Source: a bacterium (GTDB taxonomy: Bacteria > Vulcanimicrobiota > Vulcanimicrobiia > Vulcanimicrobiales > SCRA01). From it: DNA of 52,134 nucleotides. The notes beneath the pieces were generated by a model. That model ran no database searches and was not told the origin of the DNA. It saw only the letters and a program-made list of their open reading frames with translations. A program made the position numbers and the translations under genes. The stretch covers positions 1 through 52,134 of the forward strand of contig SCRA01000001.1 of NCBI GenBank assembly GCA_004297985.1, given 5' to 3'. Positions 1 to 8,035 of the stretch are shown here, piece by piece. Numbering within the stretch: position 1 is the first letter of the stretch; every line of letters begins with the position of its first letter.

Positions 1-90
1 CCCGTTCCCATCCCGAACACGGCAGTAAAGACCACCAGCGCCGATGGTACGCGGGCCGCAGGGCCCCCGGAGAGTAGGACAGCGCCAGAA
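1..90 (+). rRNA. rrf: 5S ribosomal RNA, 3' part (cut by window edge)
   Basis: The first ~90 bases carry the conserved 5S core: the CCCATCCCGAACACGG segment, the AAGACC..CCAGCGCCGATGGTA arm and the GGAGAGTAGGACAGCGCCAG 3' segment. About the first 30 nt of the molecule lie outside the window, so the closing 5'/3' helix cannot be checked and the exact 3' end is approximate. The 16S and 23S genes would be expected just upstream. Confidence 0.95.
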
Positions 91-97
91 TGATCGG

Positions 98-132
98 AAG
101 AAGCCCGCCGGCCGTGCACCAGCGGGCTTCTT
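98..132 (+). terminator. rRNA operon terminator hairpin
   Basis: An 11-bp perfect inverted repeat (98-108 with 122-132, AAGAAGCCCGC / GCGGGCTTCTT) with a 13-nt loop lies about 8 nt after the 5S gene. The run after the stem is only weakly T-rich. The position and stem strength fit termination of the rRNA operon. Confidence 0.75.
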
Positions 133-249
133 GTATGAACCGGGACGAGTGTCCCGGAATCATCTGTAACACAGGAGTTCCGGTGCCCGTAGCGCAAGTG
201 ACGTGAATCTTCAAAGCGCACTACTTTAGTAGCGGAGGTTAGGATTCAT

Positions 250-1134
250 ATGCAACTGCTTCGTTCCATCGGAACGCGGGCCGCGGCGGTGGCGACGGCG
301 CTCGTGATGGCAGCGGCGATCGCGGTCCCAGCCGTGGCGGCGACCGGTAACGCGAAGATCGCACTTCCCGCAAGCGTCGTCAAGGCCGGAGTGATCCGTG
401 TAGGCTCCCACATCAACTATCCGCCGGCGGAGTTCTATCCGGCGGGCTCACGCAAGGTCGTGGGCTTCGAGTACGACCTGATGCAGGCGGTTGGCAAGAG
501 ACTGGGCGTGAAGATGACGTGGACCGACACGCCCTTCGCCGGCATCGTTCCGGCTCTGTACGCGGGGCGCTTCGACATCATCGTCACGGCGATGAGCGAT
601 ACTCCCGAGCGCGAGAAGCGTGTGGCCTACGTCGACTACTTTCTAGCCGGCAGCTCCATCCTGGTGAAGAAGGGCAACCACGAGAGCATCCACGGGATCG
701 CGGACCTCTGCGGGAAGTCCGTAGATGTGGAGCTCGCCACGTCGGAGGACCGCCAGCTCAAGGCCGCGTCGCAGGACTGCGTAGCCAAGGGCAAGCCGGC
801 GATCAGCCTGCTGGAGTTCGACTCCGATAGCGGCGCCTTCGAGCAGTTGAAGATCGGTCGCAGCGTAGCCCACCTGACGGACTTCCCGGTGGCGGCCTAC
901 CTGGCGTCCTCTGAGGCTGCGGGCAACGCGTACGAAGTTGCCGGCAGCCAGTTCGACGTCAGCCCGTACGGTATTGGGATCCGCACCGACCAGCCCGAGC
1001 TGGTGAAAGCGATCCAGGCGGGACTCCAGGGGGTGATCGACAGCGGTGAGTATGCGAAGATCCTCAAGAAGTGGAATGTCTCCCAGGGCGCGGTGACCAA
1101 GGCCGAGATCAACGGCGGCGCGCACTACAAGTAA
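250..1134 (+). CDS. amino-acid ABC transporter substrate-binding protein (SBP family 3)
   Basis: A 294-residue secreted solute-binding protein. The N-terminus is a classic Sec signal peptide: basic start, hydrophobic residues ~12-29, cleavage probably after an AVA motif near residue 30. The mature part has the family-3 layout: an IRVGS strand near 49, GFEYDLMQAVGKRLG near 73-87, and a second lobe that closes with GIRTDQPELVKAIQ. Family members bind polar amino acids or related small molecules and deliver them to a membrane permease. No permease or ATPase gene lies nearby, so it is an orphan receptor here and the ligand cannot be read from sequence. The start is supported by purine-rich GGAGG (234-238) and AGGA (241-244) just upstream. 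Confidence 0.9.
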   Translation: MQLLRSIGTRAAAVATALVMAAAIAVPAVAATGNAKIALPASVVKAGVIRVGSHINYPPAEFYPAGSRKVVGFEYDLMQAVGKRLGVKMTWTDTPFAGIVPALYAGRFDIIVTAMSDTPEREKRVAYVDYFLAGSSILVKKGNHESIHGIADLCGKSVDVELATSEDRQLKAASQDCVAKGKPAISLLEFDSDSGAFEQLKIGRSVAHLTDFPVAAYLASSEAAGNAYEVAGSQFDVSPYGIGIRTDQPELVKAIQAGLQGVIDSGEYAKILKKWNVSQGAVTKAEINGGAHYK

Positions 1135-1208
1135 GACCCAGCAGTCGCAGGATCGTTCACGAAGTCCCGGCCCGGGTGGTCGTCGGGTTGTTCGTGATCA
1201 GGGGAACG

Positions 1209-1240
1209 CAGCGAAGCCTCCGGCACCGGAGGCTTCGCTG
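1209..1240. terminator. 14-bp perfect hairpin between convergent genes
   Basis: CAGCGAAGCCTCCG (1209-1222) pairs perfectly with 1227-1240 around a 4-nt loop, GCAC. It sits between the convergent solute-binding protein and ybaK genes, so it could end transcription in both directions. There is no T-run on either side, so it is not a textbook intrinsic terminator. Confidence 0.55.
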
Positions 1241-1312
1241 CCATTCGTCGCGTAGGAGGCGGCAGATGAGCGAGAATACCCGTGCTCGTCACGAGCGAGA
1301 TTCCGTACGAAG

Positions 1313-1807
1313 CTAAATGCCGTACGGGCCAGCCATTGCGCCGGTCACACGCACCAGTTCGCGCGACTCGATCTCGAAGACAGAATGGGGGTGACCGGCG
1401 GCGGCCCACACGGTTTCGAACTCGAGTAGGCTCTCGTCGATGAAGCTCTCCACGTCTTGCGGATAGCCCACGGGCGGAACGCCTCCGATGGCGTAGCCCG
1501 TGATGGTGCGCACCTCGTCGGCATTTGCCTGGCGCACGGACTCGCCAAAGGTGGCGGCCAGCGCCTCGAGATCGGCGCGCCGCGAGCCGGAGACCAAGGC
1601 CAGGACGGGGCGCCCGCTCTGCGCGCCGACGAAGATCAGCGACTTGGCGATGCGAGCCAACTCACAGCCGACGGCGTCGGCGGCCTCTTGCGCCGTGCGG
1701 CCGCGAAATTCGAGCATCACGATTTCGGCCTCAGAGCCCAACGCGCGCAGCGCACGCTCCACGGACTCCACGCTGGGCGGTAGGGCTGAACGGGGCATCT
1801 CTTCCAC
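1313..1807 (-). CDS. ybaK: YbaK/EbsC-type aminoacyl-tRNA deacylase
   Basis: A 164-residue single-domain protein of the YbaK/prolyl-tRNA deacylase fold. Seen: the conserved segment CELARIAKSLIFV (residues ~48-60) with the lysine typical of the active site, LALVSGSRRAD, and the GYAIGGVPPVG loop followed by an acidic ..DESLLEFETVWAAAGHP region, all in family order. These proteins hydrolyse mischarged tRNA, for example Cys-tRNA(Pro), in trans to prolyl-tRNA synthetase in the cytoplasm. Which tRNA this one clears cannot be told from sequence. The gene starts 9 nt after the stop of pckA on the same strand and is probably co-transcribed with it. Confidence 0.9.
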   Translation of the reverse strand: MEEMPRSALPPSVESVERALRALGSEAEIVMLEFRGRTAQEAADAVGCELARIAKSLIFVGAQSGRPVLALVSGSRRADLEALAATFGESVRQANADEVRTITGYAIGGVPPVGYPQDVESFIDESLLEFETVWAAAGHPHSVFEIESRELVRVTGAMAGPYGI

Positions 1808-1816
1808 AAGAGTCTC

Positions 1817-3427
1817 CTAGCGCTGTGGCGTGATGGCCGCGGCGATCGTCGCGGGATCGGCGTGGCTCGCGAAGCGCTTGAAGTTCTCCGCAAAGAGCGT
1901 TGCCAGCTTGTGGGCCTGCGCATCGTAGGCGGCTTTGTCGACCCACGTGTGACGCGGGTCGAGCAGCTCACTTGGCACGCCGGGGACGGTCTTGGGAATC
2001 GAGAGGCCAAAGAACGGCTCCGTCTCGTACTCGACGTTGGCCAGCGTGCCGTAGAGCGCCGCACGCACCATTGCGCGAGTGTAGGCTAGGCTCATGCGCT
2101 TGCCTACGCCGTATGGTCCGCCGTTCCAGCCGGTGTTGATCAGCCAGCACTCCGCGCCGTGCTTCGCCACCTTGTTACCCAACAGCTTCGAGTAGACCGT
2201 TGGGTGGTGCACCATGAACGGCGCACCGAAGCAGGCACTAAAGGTCGCCTCGGGATCCTTGCCCAGCCCTTTCTCCGTGCCGGCCAGCTTCGACGTGAAG
2301 CCCGAGAGGAAGTGGTACATCGCCTGCGCGCGCGAGAGGCGCGCGATGGGCGGCAGGACGCCGAAAGCGTCGGCCGTCAGCAGGATCACGTTGCGGGGAT
2401 GGCCGCCTATCGAGCCGGGCGCGGTGTTCGGGATAAAGGTCAGCGGGTATGCCGAGCGCGTGTTCTCGGTATGCTTCTCGCTCTCGAGATCCAGCAGACG
2501 CGTCTCGTTGTCCATCACCACGTTCTCGAGCACCGTGCCGAAGCGGTGCGAGGCCGCGTAGATCTCCGGCTCCGCCGTCGCGGAGAGGCGGATCACCTTT
2601 GCGTAGCAGCCGCCCTCGAAGTTGAAGACGCCGCGATCGCTCCAGCCGGTCTCGTCGTCACCGACGAGCTGACGCTCGGGATCGGCGGAAAGGGTTGTTT
2701 TTCCGGTGCCCGAGAGGCCGAAGAAGATCGCGCTGTCGCCGTCTTTGCCAATGTTCGCCGAGCAGTGCATCGAGAGCACGCCGCGCAGCGGCAGCAGGTA
2801 GTTCATGATCGTGAAGACCGACTTCTTCATCTCGCCGGCGTACTCAGTTCCGCCGATCAGCACGAGGCGGCGCTCGAAGTTGATGATGATGAAGGTCTCG
2901 GAGCGCGTCCCATCGCGCGCCGGGTCGGCCGCGAACTTCGGCGCGCAGAGCACCGTGAACTCGGGCGTCTCGTTCAGCGCCTCGTCGTCGTCGATGAAGA
3001 GGTTGCGGCAGAACAGTGAATGCCAAGCGTATTGCGAGACGATGCGCACCGGCATGCGATAGGTGGGATCGGCGCCGACGAAGCAGTTGAGTACGAAGAC
3101 GTCTTGGCCGCGCAGGTATTCGCAGACGCGGTCGTAGAGGCGATCGAAGACCTCCGGCGCCATCGGCTTATTGGCTTCCCAGTCGATGTGCTTCTCGGAT
3201 GCCGCTTCTCGGACGAAGAACTTGTCCTGTGCCGAGCGCCCCGTGTGGCGCCCCGTCAGTACCACGAGCGGGCCGCCCTGGGCGGCCTTGCCTTCGCCGC
3301 GCCGCAGTGACTCCTCGTAGAGCGCCGCGCTGGGCAGGTTCACGGCGACGGCTCCCAGGCCGCGCAGTCCCAGCGACTCCAGTTCGGCGCGGACCGTAGT
3401 CTTCGAATCTCCAGGCACGGTTAGCAT
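1817..3427 (-). CDS. pckA: phosphoenolpyruvate carboxykinase (ATP)
   Basis: A 536-residue ATP-dependent PEP carboxykinase (EC 4.1.1.49), close to the usual ~540. It converts oxaloacetate and ATP to PEP and CO2, the entry step of gluconeogenesis, in the cytoplasm. Visible motifs: the substrate arginine region LTGRHTGRSAQDKF (58-70), the kinase-1a P-loop GLSGTGKTT (237-245), and the metal-binding LVGDDETGW that follows, with the FNFEGGCYAK segment. The ATG at 3427 has a good AGGAG 8 nt upstream. Divergent from the isocitrate dehydrogenase gene, it shares a 189-bp control region with that second central carbon gene. ybaK follows closely downstream. Confidence 0.97.
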   Translation of the reverse strand: MLTVPGDSKTTVRAELESLGLRGLGAVAVNLPSAALYEESLRRGEGKAAQGGPLVVLTGRHTGRSAQDKFFVREAASEKHIDWEANKPMAPEVFDRLYDRVCEYLRGQDVFVLNCFVGADPTYRMPVRIVSQYAWHSLFCRNLFIDDDEALNETPEFTVLCAPKFAADPARDGTRSETFIIINFERRLVLIGGTEYAGEMKKSVFTIMNYLLPLRGVLSMHCSANIGKDGDSAIFFGLSGTGKTTLSADPERQLVGDDETGWSDRGVFNFEGGCYAKVIRLSATAEPEIYAASHRFGTVLENVVMDNETRLLDLESEKHTENTRSAYPLTFIPNTAPGSIGGHPRNVILLTADAFGVLPPIARLSRAQAMYHFLSGFTSKLAGTEKGLGKDPEATFSACFGAPFMVHHPTVYSKLLGNKVAKHGAECWLINTGWNGGPYGVGKRMSLAYTRAMVRAALYGTLANVEYETEPFFGLSIPKTVPGVPSELLDPRHTWVDKAAYDAQAHKLATLFAENFKRFASHADPATIAAAITPQR

Positions 3428-3616
3428 TCAGATACTCCTACGCGTTGGACGTACATCATCTCGGGTTATGAAAGACCCGTCCGACGGGTTCACAATTACC
3501 CGTTACCCTTGCGCGTGCCTTCTGTCCCGCCTGTACGATAGGACTCACCGCGAATGGGGCCGAAACGCCCCCCCGCCGCGCCTCTCGGCGCGGCGTCTCC
3601 GTGTGGAAAGGTGAGT
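3428..3616. promoter_or_regulatory. divergent pckA/icd control region with two inverted repeats
   Basis: This non-coding stretch separates two divergent central-carbon genes. An inverted repeat ACCCG/CGGGT (3475-3489) lies in the pckA leader and is followed on the minus strand by CTTTC. A perfect 9-bp GC hairpin (3574-3582 with 3587-3595, loop TCTC) ends 21 nt before the icd ATG, in the icd leader. TACGAT at 3534-3539 is a possible icd -10 box, with TTGCGC 19 nt upstream as a poor -35. The icd ribosome site is GGAAAGG at 3605-3611. The repeats could be operators or leader structures; nothing shows which protein would bind. Confidence 0.4.
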
Positions 3617-5065
3617 ATGGCACAGGCAATTCCGATCACCGTCGCGTACGGCGACGGCATCGGCCCCGAGATCATGCAGGCGACGCTCGACATCATCCAA
3701 GCGGCCGGCGCCTCCATCTCCCCACAGGTCATCGAGATCGGCGAGAAGGTGTATACCAAGGGCATCTCCGCCGGCATCGAACCCTCCTCGTGGGACTCGT
3801 TGCGCTCGACGAAGGTCTTTCTGAAGGCACCGATCACCACGCCTCAAGGCGGCGGCTTCAAGAGCCTCAACGTCACCACGCGCAAGGTGCTCGGTCTCTA
3901 CGCGAACGTGCGGCCCTGCGTCTCCTACAACCCCTTCATCGCGACCAAGCATCCCAACATGGACGTGGTGATCGTGCGCGAGAACGAGGAAGACGTCTAC
4001 GGCGGCATCGAGCATCGCCAGACGCAGCAGGTCACGCAGTGCCTGAAGCTCATCTCGCGTCCTGGGACGGAGCGCATCGTGCGCTACGCCTTCGAGTACG
4101 CTGTGCGTCACAACCGCAAGAAAGTGACGTGCTTTACCAAGGACAACATCATGAAGATCACCGATGGGCTCTTCCATCGGGTCTTCGAAGAGATCGGCGA
4201 AGAGTATCCGGAGATCCAGAAGGAGCACTGGATCGTGGACATCGGCGCCGCCAAGTTGGCCGATACGCCGGAGGTCTTCGACGTCATCGTTCTCCCCAAT
4301 CTCTATGGTGACGTGCTCTCCGACGTGGCGGCGCAGATCGCCGGCTCCGTCGGCCTTGCCGGCTCCGCCAACATCGGCGACAACTTCGCGATGTTCGAGG
4401 CTATCCACGGCTCGGCGCCGCGCCGCGCGGGGCAGAACCTGGCCAATCCCTCGGGCCTGCTCTTCGGCGCTCTGCTGATGCTGGTGCACATCGGCCAGCC
4501 CGACATCGCGCAGCGTGTACACAATGCTTGGCTGAAGACGATCGAGGACGGCATCCACACCTATGACATCTACAAGGACGGCGTCAGCAAGCAGAAAGTC
4601 GGCACCAAGGAGTTTGCGAAGGCAGTGATCACGCGTCTGGGCCAGGCGCCGCAGACACTCAAGCCCGTTACCTACAACACGGAGCGTGCGCAAGAGGCGC
4701 GCAAGCCGCGCGCCGCCAAGGCGCCGGAGACGAAGGTCACCGTGGGCGTCGACGTCTTCCTCGATTGGACCGGCACGCCCGGTGCCCTCGGTGAGAAGAT
4801 GAAGGAGATCCCGGGCGGCGAGCTCGATCTGTACATGATCACCAACCGCGGCACGAAGGTGTGGCCCGGTGGTTTCCCCGACACCTTCTGCAGCGACCAC
4901 TGGACCTGCCGTTATCTGGCCAACGGCGGCGCGGCCGGCGTCGATCACCGGCAGATCGTCGATCTGCTTGGGCGCATCGCTGCCGCCGGCCTCGACTTCA
5001 TCAAGACGGAGAACCTCTGCACCTTCGACGGGAAGAACGGTTTCTCGGCGGCGCAGGGCGAGTAG
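3617..5065 (+). CDS. icd: isocitrate dehydrogenase, long form with C-terminal extension
   Basis: A 482-residue isocitrate dehydrogenase that makes 2-oxoglutarate in the TCA cycle. The catalytic domain has the GDGIGPEI start motif (12-19), the substrate-loop SLNVTTRK (83-90), IVRENEEDVYGG, and the glycine-rich IHGSAPRRAGQNLANP nucleotide segment. Residues ~1-360 match the decarboxylating dehydrogenase core. About 110 further residues, starting near KVTVGVDVFLDW, form an extra C-terminal domain like that of the Thermus/Rickettsia-type enzymes, as opposed to the ~415-residue E. coli form. NADP as cofactor is likely from family membership but not proven. The ATG at 3617 was chosen for its GGAAAGG 5 nt upstream; an in-frame extension to 3554 has no ribosome site. 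Confidence 0.93.
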   Translation: MAQAIPITVAYGDGIGPEIMQATLDIIQAAGASISPQVIEIGEKVYTKGISAGIEPSSWDSLRSTKVFLKAPITTPQGGGFKSLNVTTRKVLGLYANVRPCVSYNPFIATKHPNMDVVIVRENEEDVYGGIEHRQTQQVTQCLKLISRPGTERIVRYAFEYAVRHNRKKVTCFTKDNIMKITDGLFHRVFEEIGEEYPEIQKEHWIVDIGAAKLADTPEVFDVIVLPNLYGDVLSDVAAQIAGSVGLAGSANIGDNFAMFEAIHGSAPRRAGQNLANPSGLLFGALLMLVHIGQPDIAQRVHNAWLKTIEDGIHTYDIYKDGVSKQKVGTKEFAKAVITRLGQAPQTLKPVTYNTERAQEARKPRAAKAPETKVTVGVDVFLDWTGTPGALGEKMKEIPGGELDLYMITNRGTKVWPGGFPDTFCSDHWTCRYLANGGAAGVDHRQIVDLLGRIAAAGLDFIKTENLCTFDGKNGFSAAQGE

Positions 5066-5066
5066 G

Positions 5067-6230
5067 CTAGACCAGTACCTTCGTTCCCCACGAGAGGCGC
5101 GTGCGCGCCTCCCGTGCCGTCTCCAGCAGTGCGGCCGTGGCGGCGCTCGGCTCGCGCAGCAACGTGAAGTGTCCCATCTTGCGGCGCGCCACGGCGTGCC
5201 TCTTGCCGTACAGGTGGAGCGCGACGGCGGGATCGGAGAGCAGCTCCGGGACGCCCATCAGGTGATCGCCCGTGCCGTCGCCCAAGATGTTCACCATCAC
5301 CGCGCTGCTGGTCATCCGGGGTGGCGGGAGCGGCAAATCGCAAACCGCGCGCAGTTGGGCCTCGAACTGCGAGAGCGTGCAGGCGTCGATCGTGTAGTGG
5401 CCGCTGTTGTGCGGGCGCGGCGCGATCTCGTTGACCAACAGCTCCCCGTTGGAGAGCAGGAAGAACTCCACGCAGAACGTGCCCACAAAATCGAGGCCCA
5501 CGGCGATCCGCTCAGCGATCTCGCGGGCCCGCGCGGCTACGGGCGCGGGAACGTCAGCCGGCGCGATCGAGAAGGCGAGAATGTTCTCTTCGTGGATATT
5601 GCGGGTGACGGGATAGGTCACCATCGCCCCGCTCTCGCTGCGCGCGCAGATGATTCCCAGCTCGTGTACGAATGGTACAAAGCGCTCCCAGATCAGCTCG
5701 CGGCCGCGCAGTGCGGCGAAGGCCTCTTCCGCCTCGGCGCGCGTACGCACCACGGCCTGACCCTTGCCATCGTAGCCTCCGGAGGCGGTCTTGATGACAC
5801 CGGGAAGCCCCAGCCGCTCAGCGGCCGCCGCGAGGTCCTCCGCGTTCTCCACCGCCGCGAAGGGCGTCACGGGGATGTTCTGCTCGGTGAGGAAGCGCTT
5901 CTCACGCAGGCGATGCTGGGTGATGCGCAGCGCGTGGCTGCCCGGGCGAATACGTACGCCGGCCCGCTCCATCAGCTCCACGGCGCGTACGTCGACGTTC
6001 TCGAACTCGTAGGTCACCACGTCGCTGAGAGATCCCAGACGGCGCACCGCGTCGAGATCGGCGTACGGGGCCACGATCTGCTGGTCGGCGATCTGACCGC
6101 AGGGGGAGTTCGGCGTGGGATCCAGGACCGCCACGGAGTAGCCCATGCGTTTGGCTTCGAGGGCAAGCATCCGCCCCAACTGCCCGCCGCCGAGGATGCC
6201 TAAGGTAGCCGTCGGCGAGATCGCCCTCAC
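5067..6230 (-). CDS. purK: N5-carboxyaminoimidazole ribonucleotide synthase
   Basis: A 387-residue ATP-grasp enzyme that turns AIR, ATP and bicarbonate into N5-CAIR in purine synthesis. Seen: the N-terminal [11 protein letters not shown] motif (11-21), an ATP-grasp region containing [12 protein letters not shown], then FCVEFFLL and the metal-binding [17 protein letters not shown]. It ends only 1 nt from the convergent icd stop. Its start overlaps the purE stop by 4 nt (ATGA), so purE-purK is translated as a coupled pair, the usual arrangement for this two-step CO2 transfer. Confidence 0.97.
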   Translation of the reverse strand: MRAISPTATLGILGGGQLGRMLALEAKRMGYSVAVLDPTPNSPCGQIADQQIVAPYADLDAVRRLGSLSDVVTYEFENVDVRAVELMERAGVRIRPGSHALRITQHRLREKRFLTEQNIPVTPFAAVENAEDLAAAAERLGLPGVIKTASGGYDGKGQAVVRTRAEAEEAFAALRGRELIWERFVPFVHELGIICARSESGAMVTYPVTRNIHEENILAFSIAPADVPAPVAARAREIAERIAVGLDFVGTFCVEFFLLSNGELLVNEIAPRPHNSGHYTIDACTLSQFEAQLRAVCDLPLPPPRMTSSAVMVNILGDGTGDHLMGVPELLSDPAVALHLYGKRHAVARRKMGHFTLLREPSAATAALLETAREARTRLSWGTKVLV

Positions 6231-6730
6231 GCGCGCTCCTCGGGCAGCGCTACAGCATCCGCGGCCAGGCGTCGCGCGTAGGCCTCGAGCGCTTCGTGCA
6301 GGATCGGATAGGTACCGGCCAGCATGCGGATCGCCAACAGCGCGGCGTTCTTGGCATTGCCGATGGCGACCGTGGCTACCGGCACGCCTCCCGGCATCTG
6401 GACGATGGAGAGCAGAGAGTCCAGTCCCTTGAGAGCCTTCGAGGTGACGGGAACGCCGATCACCGGCAGCGTCGTCTTGGCGGCGGTCATCCCCGGCAGA
6501 TGCGCCGCGCCTCCGGCCCCTGCGATGATGACCTGCAAGCCCCGGGCACGGGCGCCGGCAGCGTACTCGTACATGAGGTCCGGGGTGCGGTGGGCGGAGA
6601 CGATGCGCAGCTCGTAGGGGACGCCGAACTCGTCGAGGACGGCGCCGGCCGCCTCCATCGTCGAGAGATCGGAGCGGCTGCCCATGATGATACCGACCAG
6701 CGGGTGATCCGTCGGAAGCGAGGACTTCAT
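6227..6730 (-). CDS. purE: N5-CAIR mutase, class I PurE
   Basis: A 167-residue PurE that moves the carboxyl group from N5-CAIR to C4 to form CAIR. The class I signature is complete: [13 protein letters not shown] near the N-terminus, [13 protein letters not shown] with the catalytic histidine, and the [14 protein letters not shown] and TLPVIGVPV segments. With PurK next to it, the N5-CAIR (PurK-dependent) route applies. It is divergent from moeA with 60 bp between the start codons. Confidence 0.97.
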   Translation of the reverse strand: MKSSLPTDHPLVGIIMGSRSDLSTMEAAGAVLDEFGVPYELRIVSAHRTPDLMYEYAAGARARGLQVIIAGAGGAAHLPGMTAAKTTLPVIGVPVTSKALKGLDSLLSIVQMPGGVPVATVAIGNAKNAALLAIRMLAGTYPILHEALEAYARRLAADAVALPEERA

Positions 6731-6790
6731 GGCCAGCCTTCTACGACTACGCCGGAGCCCGCGCCTCTCGCCGCGAAGTCGTACCGCGCC

Positions 6791-8035
6791 ATGTCCGAGC
6801 TTTTCACGGTGGTCTCTCCGGATGATGCCTTCGAGCGCCTACGCGCCGTTCTGGCGTCCGTGGCACGTATCGAGAGCGTGCCGCTCGAGCGGGCGGTTGG
6901 GCGCACGTTGGCGCGCGAGATCGTGGCCTCCGAACCGCTACCCCCGTTTGCGCGCAGTGCCATGGATGGCTACGCCGTGTGCGCACGTGAGACCCATGGC
7001 GCCTCGGAGAGCTCGCCGATCTACCTTCGGCTGGCGGGTGAGGCGCTGATGGGCATGCTGCCGGCGTTTGCGCTGGCCGCCGGCACCTGCGCGCGGATTC
7101 ACACGGGCGCTGCGCTGCCGCGCGGTGCCGACGCCGTGGTGATGGTCGAGGAGACCAATCTGCTGGAGAGTGGTGACGTCGAGGTGCTGGCTTCGGTCGC
7201 CTGCGGCGAGGACGTCATCCAGGCGGCCGAGGACCTCGCCCCGGGCGATCTCGCCTTGGCGGCGGGACATCGCCTGCGTCCGATCGATATCGGCGGCCTG
7301 GCAGCCTTGGGTGTGGTCGACGTACCGGTGGCGGCGCCGCCGCGCGTAGCGGTCATCTCCACCGGCGACGAGTTGGTGGCCCCCGGCGTGCAGCCGCGCG
7401 CGGGTGAAATCCGTGACGTCAACGGCGCACTGATCTGCGCCATGCTCGGCGAGGCGGGCGCGCAGGCCCGCCACTACGGCATCGTGGAGGACGACGAGCA
7501 CCGGCTCTTCGCCGCTGCTGCGGCGGCATTGGCGCAGAGCGACGCGCTTGTCGTGACTGCCGGCTCGTCGGTCAGCGCACGCGATACCACCGCGCGCGCT
7601 CTAGCGCGCCTGGGCGAGCCTGGCATCTTGCTCCACGGAATCGCGGTGAAGCCGGGTAAGCCTACCATCGTCGCCTGCGTAGCGGGGCGCCCAGTTTTCG
7701 GCCTCCCCGGCAACCCCGTCTCGGCCGCTGTGCTCTGCTGGCGGCTGGTGGTGCCGGCGATTCGTCTGCTGCTCGGCCAACCGGTCTCCGTCGGCGGCCT
7801 CGGAGCGGCGGCGCGCGCCGCACGCCTGACGAAAAACGTTCCCTCGCGCAGCGGGCGCGAGGACTACGTGCCAGTAACCCTGATGCTCGGCGCCGGCGGC
7901 ACGACGGACGCCCAGCCCACCTTCGCGAAGTCGAATCTCATCTTCTCGCTGGTGCGTTCCGACGGGATACTGCGCGTCCCACGCGATGCCGGCGGCCTGC
8001 GCGCCGGCGAGCTCGTAGAGATCTACGCCTGGTGA
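6791..8035 (+). CDS. moeA: molybdopterin molybdotransferase MoeA
   Basis: A 414-residue MoeA, the enzyme that inserts molybdate (or tungstate) into adenylylated molybdopterin. The N-terminal domain carries SAMDGYAV (56-63). The central MPT-binding domain shows [28 protein letters not shown] and the substrate loop [16 protein letters not shown]. The C-terminal domain IV ends near [12 protein letters not shown]. The ATG at 6791 is the first start in frame that keeps the known N-terminus; the frame is open further upstream over purE but that is a shadow. It overlaps the next moeA by 4 nt (GTGA), so both are translated together. Confidence 0.95.
   Translation: MSELFTVVSPDDAFERLRAVLASVARIESVPLERAVGRTLAREIVASEPLPPFARSAMDGYAVCARETHGASESSPIYLRLAGEALMGMLPAFALAAGTCARIHTGAALPRGADAVVMVEETNLLESGDVEVLASVACGEDVIQAAEDLAPGDLALAAGHRLRPIDIGGLAALGVVDVPVAAPPRVAVISTGDELVAPGVQPRAGEIRDVNGALICAMLGEAGAQARHYGIVEDDEHRLFAAAAAALAQSDALVVTAGSSVSARDTTARALARLGEPGILLHGIAVKPGKPTIVACVAGRPVFGLPGNPVSAAVLCWRLVVPAIRLLLGQPVSVGGLGAAARAARLTKNVPSRSGREDYVPVTLMLGAGGTTDAQPTFAKSNLIFSLVRSDGILRVPRDAGGLRAGELVEIYAW

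Noticed and set aside
2159-3019. Large plus-strand open frame opposite pckA
   Set aside because: Antisense shadow of a well-conserved gene; low-complexity composition without family features.
3545-4948. 467-codon minus-strand frame opposite icd
   Set aside because: Antisense shadow of icd, rich in His/Asp/Arg in the manner of such shadows, without a recognisable domain.
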